DNA from: Poa pratensis
Taxonomy: Eukaryota > Streptophyta > Magnoliopsida > Poales > Poaceae
Length of the DNA: 64,000 nt
Assembly: GCA_947311845.1 (NCBI GenBank)
Contig: CAMZMU010000052.1
Span: 137,965,733-138,029,732, forward strand
Reading direction: 5' to 3'
Below the pieces are notes generated by a model. It worked only from the letters and a program-made list of their open reading frames with translations, did not search any database and was not told the origin of the DNA. Shown here piece by piece: positions 41,564-54,434 of this stretch (positions are counted from its first letter, which is position 1; the number at the start of each line of letters is the position of its first letter). The position numbers and the translations under genes were made by a program.

Positions 41564-42846
41564 GCCATATGAGTTGTAGCAAATCCATTTTCCACTCCGT
41601 TCCCCAATATAAATCATTTTGACAAATTGTTTATGTTTGCCGATATGTCTTATATTGTGGGGCGAAGATAATTGTTCACGGTGTCGGGATTACGAAGAAG
41701 CTATTGACCGCTGAAAATATTATGAGTCTTATGTGCAGAGTATAAGAATTTAATTGCCATGTCACCGTCGGTAGATTCATAGGAAAATCACCTATAGTAA
41801 AACTGAAATCCTGCCCTTAATTAATCTGTATCTTCAATGTGTGTTCTTGCATGCAATTTCACAAAAAGTGAGTTTCGACCGAATATTTAGAAAACAGGAC
41901 TCTTGGATTTAGGGTTTGGATCCTCGTCGGTGCCACTATGGTGGAGGTTGTGGAGAAGGACGGTAGATCGTCAGGTCACTGCCATTATGGAGTAGTGTAT
42001 TCGGTTTGTCTTTGTGTTTTCAGTTATGTCAAGGTTAGGCTAGCATCGGATTTGTCGCATGCTACTGAGGTTAGGTCTTCCCATATGTGTCTGGCCAGCT
42101 CTAGGGAATTGGCTAACAAAAAATTCATGCCTTTGGCATGGTTCGAAATCAAGATCGTAGCATCGAGCTTGGCTCACCGCACACCAACAACAAGTCAGGA
42201 AGAAGACAACTACCTCGACTTCCTCCAAGAACAAGTATGGAATTTTCATTTTCTTGAAGTTGTTGTAAGGTGTAATACTTTGATTTGCCTTTTTGCAACA
42301 ACAAAAATACATTATTACAACCACGCACCCATAGTGATGTGGTTCGCTTTGGTCATTAGTGCAATATGGGCAATGCACTTTAGGATATAGGCTACCGGAT
42401 TTTTTTTTTCATACACTGACCGTTCTTGGTCGTATTTATTTCGGATTTATAACTTAACAAGTGTCTAGTGTCCTCTCCAAAAACGTGTGCTGTTTGTTCT
42501 GACAGCGGTCTCGTCAACACGTTTCACTGTAAAGTTCGTGGGATGTTTGGCAGCTGATCGATGGATCGAGCTCACATACGTATTTTAGATTTAGTTTTTC
42601 TCCCAAAGCCCGTTTCAAATTTAATAATTCGACTCATATACTATATGCGTTGTGTAGATTTTTTTCCGAAATGGATGCATTGAGTAGATGTAAACAAGAA
42701 ACTGTTAGTGAAAAATACACGCATTTTTCTGACGCGTTTAGTAGCAGCTAGCCCTGCTAAGTGCCAACTCATGCCTGCTAGCGATATATCTCCATGTTTC
42801 CCTGCTAACACGTGTTTGTGTGATCTCTGAGTTGTAAACTTTCATA
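41564..42846. other. Intergenic upstream of HKT1;4
   Basis: A short MITE scrap with CCGTTCCCCAATATAA and TTATATTGTGGGGCG ends occurs at about 41610-41667. An open frame at 41938-42390 matches nothing I recognise and has no coding-type composition. Confidence 0.4.
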
Positions 42847-43114
42847 CTCCCTCTGTTTAGGTGTATTAGACCTCTTATGAAAAACTATTTGTCCCAAGAC
42901 AAACAAGAAATAAGGCCAAATCAATTAATTAGGCTAATAAATTGGTGGACCATGACCAGTGCATGTACGCAACAACCAATGCATGGCTGCATGCACACAA
43001 AAGTACCGAGCCACCAATGCATATACAAAAAGAGAAGATAGATTGGAACCAATAGAAACCAACCTTGATCACGGTGCAATTCATTAGGGACCCAATAGAC
43101 CTAAACGGAGGGAG
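42847..43114. mobile_element. Stowaway-type MITE
   Basis: 268 bp with ends CTCCCTCTGTTTAGGT and (complement) CTCCCTCCGTTTAGGT, flanked by TA on both sides (42845-42846 and 43115-43116). These are the hallmarks of Tc1/mariner-type Stowaway MITEs of grasses. It has no coding sequence. Confidence 0.92.
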
Positions 43115-43369
43115 TACTACTAATTAAACTTTATAATAAAACATGTTGTTTGCATCATCAAGATGCAGAGGCCGGGGTGCAGTGGCGAAGGGCGGAAAAA
43201 AATGAGGTCAGGCAAACTCTAAAACAACAAAAAAGATTGATGCAAAAAAATTAATATTTTCTCTACACATAAATACTACTTTATATGATCTTAAGCACAA
43301 TCACTTAGTACAATGGTAACATATAGATGAGATACCATCCTTTTCAAAAAAAATGAAAATATGTTCTAT

Positions 43370-44513
43370 GTTTTTTTTTAGAACTGTGGGGCAAAAGCTT
43401 TGCCCTAACCATTTATTTATAAAGAAGAAGGTGCCCGGTTTATTAGTGGAAGAAACCGGACGAAAACCATACAACAAACACCAGCAACATAGGAGAGGCC
43501 AACACAACCACAAAGGACAACACCTAAAGCAAGCAACTCCCGAAGCGACAACCCCACTCTACCTGAGCAACCGCAGACTCACGACTATTGTAGGACCACG
43601 CGGCTGCAGAACCTTTTCTTGCAATTCTCTTCTTTCTCCTTTTGCCCCTAAGAATAGAAACCGTACTGAGAGATTCCCCCACCTTCCTGATAACATCCTC
43701 TGAAGCCTTCCCTGCCAAGACGCAAGCAATGTTCTTGCCATAACCAGGACTAGCCACCTCTAAACAGGCGATTAAGCCGCAAAGCTCTTTGGCAAAAAGG
43801 GCGTCAGAGCTAGGAGCCAACACTCCTCCACTGCCCACAGAGGGCGTTGAGGCCACCGTCGAAGCCTCAGCCAAGGCCAACTCCATCGGAAGCACGCCCT
43901 CAGAGACAACCGTCGCAACAAGCTGCGATGTCGGGCAAGGACTACCCCGAGGAGAGAAACAACCATAGTGAAGCGCTTCCTCAACCACAGACGACTTCTG
44001 CTCGGTGGTGTCAAGCGACAAAGAAGCCTGCGTAGGGGCGAGCCCGAGATCATCAGAAGCACATTCCTCTGTCGGCTGCAAAGGACTATCAACGCCTACC
44101 AACAACAACTTGAGAGTTGCCACCTCTTCACGAAGAGGACGAGATGCCTCCTCGATGCGATCATCGACCAGCTGACGGAGCTCCAAGCGCAGCAAGGCAA
44201 AGTGGGACTGAAAGACAGAGTCACCGAGCTCCTCGCAACACCTAGGAGAGGGCATTGCATGTACCGCAGGACGCAACGACGAGTGGCACACAACCCCGGC
44301 CCAACTCAGAGGCGACGAGGGGCGATGAGTCTGAGCGGGCGGAGAACGGCTCCGCTGGCATGCAAGGAGCACAAACGTCCGGAAAACGAGCCCGAGCCTC
44401 TGGAGAGCGAGAACGAGCGGCGGGAGAGCGCGCACGGCAGAAACGCTCCCGATGACCAGCATGATTGCATGAAAGAAGTCCGGGTTGATAAGTCTTGCAG
44501 GATGATTGTCCAT
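43370..44513 (-). mobile_element. Non-LTR retroposon with ORF, no RT seen
   Basis: Minus-strand reading ends in an A-run (T-run at 43371-43379) after a 3' part containing CCGGGCACCTTCTTCTTTATAA. One open frame of 329 residues (44513-43524) has a helical segment (LELRQLVDDRIEEASRPLRE) and a basic Cys/Arg-rich end. No endonuclease, RT or zinc knuckle is present. It resembles poly(A)-ended retroposed LINE derivatives of Triticeae. I found no target duplication, so the 5' end is a guess. Confidence 0.5.
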
Positions 44514-45935
44514 GTGGTTCTACTCGCATGAATCCACCCTTCAGCCATTCCTGTTCGGTGTTAGATCTGAAAATGATTTAATATATCTCCATCAATAATT
44601 GCCAGTTCAAGTCTTGTTTTTCTCATTCGTAAACTAATGTACATTTTCTTAGTATAGCACATAAATATATTAAACAAAAACGCAATTACAAAAAGACACA
44701 TCTTGTCATCGGACATTTATCTCCATATTTACAGACAGGACCCTAAAACTTACAAATACGTCCAAACCCCCATTAAAAGCCCACCGTAGTTGTTCGTCAG
44801 GTTGACGTCGCATGCCGGAGAAGATAACAAAGGAAGGTAGTGATCCACATAGACCTGTAGAGTGAAATTTCTCGTAAAAGTAGTCGTAGTAGACACCCTC
44901 CGCGTACGACGGGTTATGAGAAAGAAGTCGTACAAACGGGGAAACGCCCAGATCTGCGTTGGGAGTCAGGCTAAAATTATCGATCGGAGCTGAAACAATC
45001 TGCACATATTACGAAAACGCCGCCGACAAAATCAACATGAACCCGGTCAGATCAACACCACCTAACACCAGAGTACAAGCCCTGCGACAACACAGCCTCG
45101 ACGACGTCAACCATACTAACGAGATGGAGTTAAAGCCGAGGTACCATAACTCGACGTAGAACCACTATAGTTAGGAGGAGAGGCTGGCGGCTAGGGATGC
45201 GTTTCTGTTTATTCCAGGATTTTTGTTAAAATGCATGTACCCGAAAGTACTGTTTTGCTCAGAGAGATAAATAGCCAACTACAGTCGTTCGTTTTGTGCA
45301 CTTGGATCCGACGGTTGTGGCGCAAGGGTCACGTTAGTACCCCATCAGTTCTCCAAAATGAAAGAAGTACTTTTTTTTTCAGTCTATCGACGTATACTCC
45401 GCGTCTGGGTAGATGAAAAGCGCCAGTTGCCTGCCATTTTCTATGCTCAATAATGTTGTCAGTTAAGTTCTACACCTACACTGATTTAATGTAACACTTA
45501 TTGCAAGTGCTTTGACGAATAACATGCATTATTGCAGTGTGTCATGAAGCTTGAATGATAATTGAGTACATTAGTACTACGAAGAATCGTGGGGGCTGAC
45601 TCGTGAGTGTTATGTTGAATCTAGCCAGCCCAGGATATCCTTTTCTTGTACTATTAGGCTGAAGCTTATCGAGGAATCCAAAAGTCAATATGATTTGGAC
45701 ACCTCCGCAATATAATCTCCCCCACACAAAAAAAAAGCAATATAATCTCAAATCATAGGACCGGGCTAATGATTATTAAGTCTTGCTTATGAGTTTATGA
45801 CATGATATATACTCCTACTAAGGAGGAATAAATACGCAAGTTGCCTTGTCTCGCAGTACAGTATCGCACTTGTTTCCGCTTCGTCCGAACAGAGGACCCA
45901 TCCCGGCACATAACTCCACAAATTTCTAAGAAATG

Positions 45936-45938
<3 letters not shown>
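44514..45938. other. Intergenic, no supported gene
   Basis: An open minus frame at 44706-45005 (100 residues) has no recognised motif. The rest is AT-rich with no terminal repeats seen. Confidence 0.35.

Positions 45939-45997
<59 letters not shown>
45939..45997. repeat. (AT)29 microsatellite
   Basis: Uninterrupted AT dinucleotide run of about 59 bp. Length is likely to vary between accessions and is prone to assembly error. Confidence 0.97.
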
Positions 45998-46000
<3 letters not shown>

Positions 46001-46217
46001 CGGCGAGCTAATCAGGATGACTTGGCTGTATCAGCGGCAGAATCTTAGCGATGCTCCGAAGTGGAGGCAATGCATGTGATGTGACGCAGAAGTAATTTAG
46101 TTAGTATTAACTGGTTTGGTCCAATAATCCGGGCTTCTCTCTTTATCCTTGAGCAATAATGCAGTTTCTCAAGTCCAAATACTGTCTGCGAGGGTGAAAG
46201 GACGAAGAGGTGGCATT

Positions 46218-46263
46218 TGATGAAGTTGGATGGTATATATATATAGACCATCCAACTTCATCA
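46218..46263. repeat. Perfect 17-bp stem hairpin
   Basis: TGATGAAGTTGGATGGT is followed after a 12-nt TA-rich loop by its exact complement ACCATCCAACTTCATCA. It lies 465 bp past the stop codon of galacturonokinase (that gene is on the minus strand). The stem is too short for a normal plant microRNA precursor. It may be a recent inverted duplication. Confidence 0.85.
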
Positions 46264-46727
46264 TCATACCTTAAACAAGAGAAGAGATAGATAGACTACA
46301 TCTATTTTATGCAACTTATTAAAAACACAAAAAGGGTGCGTTCGGTGTTCTCAATAATTGGACATCCTCCATGCACAATAATTCGCCTTGTTAACTCGAA
46401 AGAAAACGCGGTACGGTCCACGACGGTATGGTACGAAGGACGATGCCGTACACCACTCTCTTGGTTCGTCTCGTCATTTTTTGCTAACTGGTGAACGAGC
46501 AATGAACAGGTGCCCCGTGTTCTGTAGCTGCACAAGCTTCTCAGGTATCCTTTGCATTGCTGCTTCTTGCTTGGGCAGGAACGAATGAATCGAATCGTTC
46601 TTACAACATACACAAATCAACTGGGGGTCTGGGAGCTCAAGTAGTTCACTTCAGGCAAAACGTTACTTCGAAGAACTGGATGTCTAAAGCACCGCACGGC
46701 TACAAGGGCGAGCCCGCGGAGTGATCA

Positions 46728-49700
46728 TCAATGGCGGTCGTGGTCTGGCAATATGACGCGCGCGGAGTCTCCGGGCTCGCAGACCAGCACGCAGCGATCC
46801 GCGGGGATCTTGCTCACCAGCTCCGGCTGGGCCTTCTCGTATTCGGCACGAACATACTCTGCTGCCTCCTCAGCTTGGCTGCTGTCGACGATGGCCAGGC
46901 AGCAGCCCCTGAAGCCAGCGCCGCTGAACCGCGCGCCGAGGACGCCGGGGCCTTCAGGAGGATCTCGTAGAGCTGTATCATCTCTTTGCTCCCTGCAGGT
47001 TGGTTATTGTGTTAGGTGAAAGGGCTTACTACTACCGGCATGGGAACAATTGTGGCCTGAAACTGTCATAATGAATCTCAAGTATTTTGATCGGCATACC
47101 ACACTCATAGTTGACTATGGAGCTGCGACCAGATGCAGAGACCAGCTGCCCGAATTCTTGTAGGTTTCCACATGCCCACGCGTCTCTTCCTGAAATCAGG
47201 TTAATCACAAACTGTTAGCTGAAACTTCAGTAGAGATACAACACAAGTGAGTTTACAGTGAAATATTAACTGTAACCTTCTGTCGACAAGGTCCAGTCAA
47301 ATAATAGTACGGTGAATGTGGAATATCAGGTTGAACCATGAAAATAGTCTCACAGAACACGCTGGAAAGTATAATATGCGGTGTGCCATCTTGCCTCTTT
47401 TGTTTTTTACGTTCATAGATTGAGATAGGCGCAGCTCCAGTCCATTCAAGAATAATGCAAGGTACTACTACAGGCAGTTCATTTAGAAGAACGCTAGTTC
47501 TTTATTAAGAGATGCAGTAAGTAGTACAAATGTCGTGAGCTGTGGTTTTGATATTCCTCTGCATACAAATTTGTTAAGACCATATAAGAAACACATGATA
47601 AGCTCACCCTTAACAACTCGTTTCATTTCAGAGAAGTAGTGCTCAGCTCTCCTGCCAAGATTTTCGTCCAATATACACTGTATGAAATGTTTTCGTGGAC
47701 TCGTTAGATTCAAGGCCTGGTACCAGTAAGAATAAATCTATGACAAGTTGGAAATGGTAGAGTACCTTTTGGGCCTCATATACACCTGGATCAACTGCAG
47801 TAACAGGAAAAAAAAGTTATCAAACTCGTTACACTCAACTAATGGGTCACAGTGAACCAATATTGTTATTTAAATATTTTACCATTACGAAGTATTGGTG
47901 CATCTTCACAGCCTAGCGCACTGGGAATTCAAATAGCAAACGACTTAAAATTTGTTATGTATGACAAAGAAAACTAACATAGAATGACAGGGATCATGAA
48001 CTTAAGCTCTTCCAAATGGAACATGACATCTGTGTTTGCATGACCAGATTTAAATACTCACGACCATGAAACTCACCCTAAAAGAACCCGAGCAGCCTCT
48101 TTGCACTCGAAAACTCGTGTATTATATCCACGCGACTTGGGTAGGTTATGTTGCAAACCTGAAAATGCCAACAAAATCTTGAATGGCAGCTGCCCTTGAA
48201 TTTGCTGCCTTTTACCCAGCTCCGAGAAGTAGGCGTAGGAAGGTGAGGCAGTCTACTAGAGCAAGAGAGTCTCAGTCATTATAAATGCTAACAGAGTGAC
48301 AGACAAGATTGCAACGAACATTTATCAACAAACTCTGGGCATGAACGACACAAAATAAAGGAAGGGATGCTAGGGCGAGTTCACATGTTCAAATCGCCCC
48401 AATATTGCAGTTCCATCAATGACTTATAACGTTAAAAAAAGTCAGTCATAACTGGCTGGACAAATAACTACAACAAATTTTGAGAAAAATAAGAGTGAGT
48501 ATTACCTTGCAATCCATGAAGGTGAGGTAGCCATATCGAGACAATAAAATGGCTGATGGATCTAGAATACCATTTTCAAGACCCAAATATTTATTTTCAA
48601 TGGACCTGACAAACAGGATGGACAGAGTTGCAGTCATCCCATGGTTGCAGTGTTGTAGTGAGTTAAACAAACATACTTGGATATTTAAACTAATTTGGTA
48701 TTTCTTGTAGTATAAAGATGGAAAGGAAACATACTTACTTGTCCAACTGAATGTTATCAACTGGTGATAAGACCAGATCATTTACATTTTCCAAAGCCAG
48801 CAAGTAGGCAATGCCAACCTGATACAATTGTGCAGTGGAAAGTATATTAATGCGTGATCTTGCACAAAGCTGTTATGAACTCTGAACTCCCAAGTAAAAT
48901 AATGTACAGATGGGGGTATTACACTGAGTTGAACACATATTTTGTTGCACATGACATATATGCTAGCGAAGTTACATCATGTTTTAACTGAATTGCACAT
49001 TAAAAATTTACAGCTAGGACCTACATTAATTCAATTTCAGCTTTTAGCACATGGTACTGCATATGTAACGTAACAGTGAGCTTACAGCTGCAGACGAGCT
49101 AAGCCCTGAACTGTCGAGTCCTTTCACTCCAGATATATAACCTATTATACCCTGTAAGAAAGTCATTCGTCAACAGTTTTCTGAAGCCTAGGATAATCTG
49201 GACTATTTCATGGATGAAATGGAGATACCTTTCTGAGATCATATCCACTATTTTGCAGGGCATAAACTGCACCTCTTGCATAGCTGTCCCAGTTAATGTT
49301 TCCTGGGTTCTCAATAGGCTTTTGCAAGTCATCAACTCTGTTAAAAGTGATGGAGCATGCAAGTTGTGACTTTAGCTCTCTCACATTGAAGGTTTTAACA
49401 GAGCCTGAATTTAAGGATATAAACAACAGCTATAATAAAATAGGAATATGTTTCTAGCAAGATAATGTGTACACCAAGAACTAGGTAGCAATCAAATGAA
49501 GCGACTACAGGTTATACTTAGTCGTCACCAAAAACAATGAGACGTCATATCAGTCTGCAATTAACAGAACTCTACGAGGCTTTGAAAGATAGCACATGGT
49601 GTCAAAGTTCTCCTCGGTGGGCCCAGTGGCTAGACTATTTGATGTTTGTTAGGAGCACCAACACAGGGTGCAAAATGTGTTTGGGGAAATGTAGTGTGTC

Positions 49701-51874
49701 GCATATTGGTGTTACCTGAATCGTATAACACCTTTAAATTGACCAGACTGGAGTACAACCTGAAAAAGGAAAGAGAGGTTTATACCAATGAAAATTTGTA
49801 TATAGCACTATTGTGATACAATGGATCATATGAGTGTGAATGCATAACTTCTAATTTGCAAGAAGGCCACAGTTCTATATCTGGTGGTTTTAGCAAACAT
49901 ATAAACTAGACTAAGAAACAGGAGACACAAAACGGCAAACCGCGATGCAATCGATTGTTTATGCCCAAAATAGTTAAACTAGGACATCAGACAACTCACA
50001 AAAACAAAGTATGGAATATCAGAGAGCCTGCATAAAAACTGTTTCAGAATATTTACCCACCTCAGCATCATCAGAGGGCACAAAACCAAGAAGTACTCCA
50101 TAATTGATGGTCATAGCGGTCACAGTTCCACCCTGCCAGGTTGCAGAACAGAATAGTAGTTACTAATCGTCGGATTGTGCTAAGAGCAAACTAATGAACA
50201 GCGCAACATTTAAGTCTTCATGGTTACTATGCACCTCAAATCACAAGAACTGGCTACTTGACTGTCAAGTGTCAACCAGTAGTATCCATACCATCCTGGA
50301 AGAACGTGTAGAGAAACTATCTAGCCATTTGCGAACTGTTAGATCCATCAACACAATGGACTCTTTTAAAGAGTAGCTGATACTACAATGGTCTCTGCAA
50401 GGAGGAATGTACTAGTTTACAGGTAAGTTGGAGATGGTAATAATCCAGTACATCACAGAATCTGTGCCCTCAGTCATTGGAAGCACTGACTTGGTATGTT
50501 GCCTGCTGAGTGCTGGCAACAGGGTCATTCCCACCATAACTCGGTAAACTAGCATTTATACACCATCTGTCTTTTCTCTAAAAGTTTATATGATATACTG
50601 TCCTGCTTATCAACAGAATAAAGATGAAATCCAAACCAGTGCTGATGGAACCCATTAATAACTCTAAACGAATTCAGGTTTGCAGCCCTAAACAAAATAC
50701 CTGAACTTGTCAGTTATCACATTTTTCCAAATAAGGCCGAACTGAGATTTCCGGTTATAACCAGTTATGACCATTATGTATAACTTGCTAGCACTGCTTC
50801 ACAAAATTTGATGCAACTTTCAAACAATTGCAAAGGGGAAATCCAACCACCATATGGGCCCCCGTCTGCTAGCCAAGCATTATCCTGAAAATCATCAAGG
50901 TCTGATCAACCTTGCTGGTACCACTCAGTCCATACATCTTATCCAACTACTCTCTAGTCACGTAGCTACAACATGACTTGCAATCGAAGCTGTCTGGAAA
51001 GCACGGCATGCTGGATACACATTTGAATCCTTAAATAACATATATTCACACGGTGCGCTAAGAAGATTATCTATCGGCCGTGAGCCCTAAACAAGACTTA
51101 ATCTTATCAAAATGACAAGGAAATATGAACTACCAGTTACCTGATGATCAATGTGGGCCCCCAAAGGACAAATCCTGTAGGGGCATGCAACCACCCTAAC
51201 CACTCGCGCATCCCTTCCACTGATCTCCGCCACCTTCTTCCGCACAATATCAAGCTGCATTGCCAGCAACAGTACAAATAAACCAGAGGCTCATACACAT
51301 GAGTATGTAATTTGACCAATGCAATTACAGAAGCGAAATACAATCCAGCTCATGCAGCTGTCACTGAATCGGTTGACAGTAACGCGGATCCTTGTGTTCC
51401 CATCTACGACAGGCCTTCAAAAAGCATTATGCAAGGGACCATCTTCAGAAAGTAATTCGTAAACATTGCCATAAGTGAACTGCGGCAACTTCAGTGCCCA
51501 CATTAATTCCCACAACCACATCCCATACGCATTGGGGGTAAAATTCTGTAAGCGTAAGTTACTTCTAAACGCACCGCATTCCGTTAGCAAGACGAAAAGG
51601 GGATTCAAATTGGACCGGTTAGGAAGCAAACAGTTGAGGCGGTAATCGACTACTGTACAAATGGGAAAGCGAAACCGAGATTGGCGGCTTCAACCCTAGA
51701 TAATCCCCGCCCCGCCCCCGAAAACCAAGAGGAAATTCCCGTCCCGGGGTCGCGAGATCACCGTCCGTCCCCTCTCATCAGTCAGCCTCCCACAATCATG
51801 GAAGCAATGCGGATGGCGGCGGCACTCACCTCCTCCTCCGACGGCCACCGCGACGGCGACCCGGGCGCCACCAT
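46728..51874 (-). CDS. GALAK: Galacturonokinase (GHMP kinase), 14 exons, one-base frame break in the last exon
   Basis: Phosphorylates free D-galacturonic acid at C1, in the cytosolic salvage of pectin sugars to UDP-GalA. Exons (high to low): 51874-51830, 51254-51141, 50132-50061, 49759-49716, 49337-49229, 49151-49086, 48818-48739, 48605-48506, 48252-48077, 47920-47883, 47794-47766, 47677-47608, 47189-47100, 46992-46728. All junctions are GT-AG and keep frame, for about 432 residues (Arabidopsis protein ~424). GHMP motifs: CPYRICPLGAHIDH (about 39-52), GLSSSAAVGIAYLL (about 144-157), GARFSGAGFRGCC near the C-terminus. In the last exon the G-run at 46947-46950 is one base short (GCCCCGGCG), shifting the frame before motif 3. 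Restored sense ends PDHDRH* at 46728. The start MVAPGSPSRWPSEEE is short, as in other plants. Confidence 0.94.
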
Positions 51875-52228
51875 TTCCTCCGCCCGCCGTCGTCGTCGAT
51901 CTCGCCGCTCGCGGCCTAGCAGGTGGTGGTATGCGAGTGGCGTGGCCGCGGCGCACGGGACTGGCGTGGCGTGGCGTGGTTGTCTGTTCCTTTCTGGCTC
52001 CGTGCGCGCGGTCGGCGCGTTTTTATCCCTTGCTCGCCGGGTTGTTGGAGATTGAGGTGGTTGCCTCTTTTGGGGTCCAGACTCCAGAGTGATGGCGATC
52101 CGCGTGGAGTTGATTGATGGGCCTATTACTACTGTATTTGTGATGATGATCGCGAAGATCGCTGCCTGCCGCTAGCCAGCTGGCTCCGTCCAGGGGCCGT
52201 TGTTCCGGACAGTGATGTGCACCGCACA
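51875..52228. promoter_or_regulatory. 5' flank of galacturonokinase
   Basis: G+C-rich leader (51875-52000) with no clear TATA box. GGCGTGGCGTGGCGTGG repeats at 51964-51980. No other gene is seen. Confidence 0.4.
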
Positions 52229-52381
52229 CACTGGCGGAGGCAGGATTCACTAATTATAGAGATTGAGGGGGGCCGGTTAGAAGAAAATTTCCAATTAGCT
52301 GCACTGTTCACAAAAAATTAGGAGCAAATCAACCGTGATGGGGGGCCAGGGCCCCTGCTGGTCCCCCTGCCTCTGCCGTTG
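52229..52381. mobile_element. hAT-type MITE
   Basis: 153 bp, CACTGGCGGAGGCAGG at the left end and CCTGCCTCTGCCGTTG at the right. An exact 8-bp duplication, ACCGCACA, flanks it (52221-52228 and 52382-52389). An 8-bp TSD with CA...TG ends is the hAT signature. It lies upstream of galacturonokinase. Confidence 0.88.
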
Positions 52382-52928
52382 ACCGCACACGTACGGAAAT
52401 GCCCGCGGTGCCGTCCGTTCATTCGCCAAATAATACTCAACCGTTTTTAAATAGTATAAAACTTTCTACTTTTTTGTCTTTAATTTGTTTCTAAATGAGT
52501 GAATTAACACAGTAAAATATGTCTATATACATATGAATCAGGATAAATTTAAAAAGACTATAAAGTATTGTACAGTATTTTGGAATGTAGAGAGTAGTAA
52601 GAGCATCTCTAGCAGATTCTTATAAAAATGCCACCCGAGCCCCAAAACGAGTTTTCCGGTTTGCAAATCCATCACACGCAACTGATACCAAATATTGACA
52701 TCGAAAATTAGAAGAAAAAAAACTTCGCACCGTGATTTTGATCGAGCAACATCAAGTTCATCATACAAGTTCTAAAATTCGTACAAAAAAATACATAGGA
52801 AAATAGAACCACTTCTTGATGCCACACTACTTGTTGGACAGGCGCCAGAGGTCTCGCAGGACCAGGCACTGGCGGCGCTCCTCCCTCTCCCACTTTCAGC
52901 GGAGCGCTGCATGCTCGTTGCTCATCTG

Positions 52929-53222
52929 TCAGCCGCACGTGAACTGGTTATTGTTGTACCATTTGATCCACTGAGCGATGTTTTGGCACCGCCTCTTGGA
53001 GCGAACGACGGAGCGGATCGACTTATACCGGATGCGCTCCACGAGCTCGGCCTCGTCGGCGATTGCGGCAAGCTCGTCCGCGTCGTCGTTTGTGGTGAGC
53101 GCGCTCACCCCGTCGGTGAGCTCTCGGCCTCGTCGGAGTAATGAGAATACCAAGGTCGGTAGCTCAATATTCAGCGGCGGAGGAGGGGGCGCAACGCCCG
53201 ACGAAGGTGCACCATGGTGCAT
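52929..53222 (-). CDS. Small hypothetical protein
   Basis: Open from MHHGAPSSGVAPPPPPLNIE at 53222 to a stop at 52929 (97 residues). The frame is open further up to 53498. The C-terminal half is helical and basic (ELVERIRYKSIRSVVRSKRR ending WIKWYNNNQFTCG). Composition (Pro-rich then charged) resembles other short Triticeae ORFs linked to repeats. A Harbinger-like GAGCATCTCTAGCAG end lies 320 bp away at 52609. Function unknown. Confidence 0.35.
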   Translation of the reverse strand: MHHGAPSSGVAPPPPPLNIELPTLVFSLLRRGRELTDGVSALTTNDDADELAAIADEAELVERIRYKSIRSVVRSKRRCQNIAQWIKWYNNNQFTCG

Positions 53223-53665
53223 GTGCTCCTTTGGGCGGCAAAGTCGCAAGTAATTGTTCGCCGGAGTGGGTAACCCTAGCGGCGGAGAAACACTAATCGC
53301 AGTGGAGAAACGGGGGCGAACCCTAAATGCCCCTGGTACCGTTAATATAGTGTCGGAGCCGTCACTTACCCGTAACCCCAGATAAATATTTCCGGCCCGG
53401 ACTGATATGCGGTACTTGTTTGGGCCATCAAAACGGTTCAAACCGTATATCAACCGAAATTTTCTAAGTTGGTGACTTAACCGAGATCTACTAAACATAG
53501 TTTAAGAAGAAATCCGCCAAGTAAACTGAGCGTGCTCTGCTCGGCTCAGGGTAGATCCAACAGCCAGGGTGCCAAGTAAACTAAGTTCTTGCTATAGTAC
53601 GCGACCACATGGGCCCAATTTCTTGTGGCTGTTGCTATGTGTTCGAGAGTGGAAAGGGCACTGGT

Positions 53666-54434
53666 TTTTTTTTTTTTTTGAATTTTTCATACTTGTATTC
53701 ATACTAGAGGAACAGTACAAGGTCGGATACAAGCAAGGAAAAAAGAAGGATACGAAGAAACGGCACCGCAGCGCCACGCCGTCATCAACCACGAGCAGCT
53801 CCAGCACGCGCCGCCTCCACCGCCGGAGACGAAGAAGGAAGCAGACGCCTAGAGCCCTCTCCACGGAACGGAAGAGCTTCTAGCCACTACAGTGGCGTTG
53901 ACGAACCACAAGAGCCACCAGCCCCGACGGGCTGGATCTGGATCGATGAACGAGCAGAGGTCGGGGCCGCACCCCGAGCACCTCCCGCCCCAGATCCGTG
54001 GCCTGCGCCACAGATCTTCCACCCGCACGCCACACACCACCGCCGCAACCGCCTCGCACCTCCACCACCACCGGCCTCGTACACACTCGACGCCGGGCTG
54101 CCGCCATGGCCGGAGAAGAAAGCAGCAGCCCGGAAACGAAACTACAGCTCGAGGGCGCCGTCGTCGACGACGCCGAGGAAGGGGAGCCGCAGATCTCCAA
54201 AACGACGGCGCCGGCTTCCCCACCTCAGCCGCGCCGCCCAAAAAGCCCCGCCGCTACACGCCGGAGCGCAGATCTAGGGATCCCCCGCCCTCCCGCCGCC
54301 GGGGCGGCCGGCGGAGGACGGGAGATCCCCAGATACGCCGGCGGCCGCCTGTTGACGCCGAGTCGCCTCCGCGTCGCTCTTGTGCACTGTAGAGGGGAGA
54401 GGGGTTCTAGAAATAAACGAGTTGTAGAGGGGAG
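53666..54434 (-). mobile_element. Short non-LTR retroposon (LINE 5'-3' end fusion) with TSD
   Basis: Minus-strand insertion: a T-run at 53666-53680 is the poly(A) tail. AGGGCACTGGT occurs at 53655-53665 and 54435-54445 as an 11-bp target duplication. The ~770-bp body has a G+C-rich 5' part, with two GTAGAGGGGAGAGGG repeats at its head, and a 3' part ending GAATACAAGTATGAAAAATTC before the tail. Open frames occur in several phases but no RT or endonuclease motif. It looks like a deletion derivative of a LINE, mobilised in trans. Confidence 0.78.

Noticed and set aside
41938..42390. 150-residue open frame as a gene between HKT1;4 and the MITE
   Set aside because: No family resemblance, no splice or promoter signals, ordinary AT-rich composition; chance frame.
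44706..45005. 100-residue minus-strand open frame
   Set aside because: No motif recognised and no supporting context.
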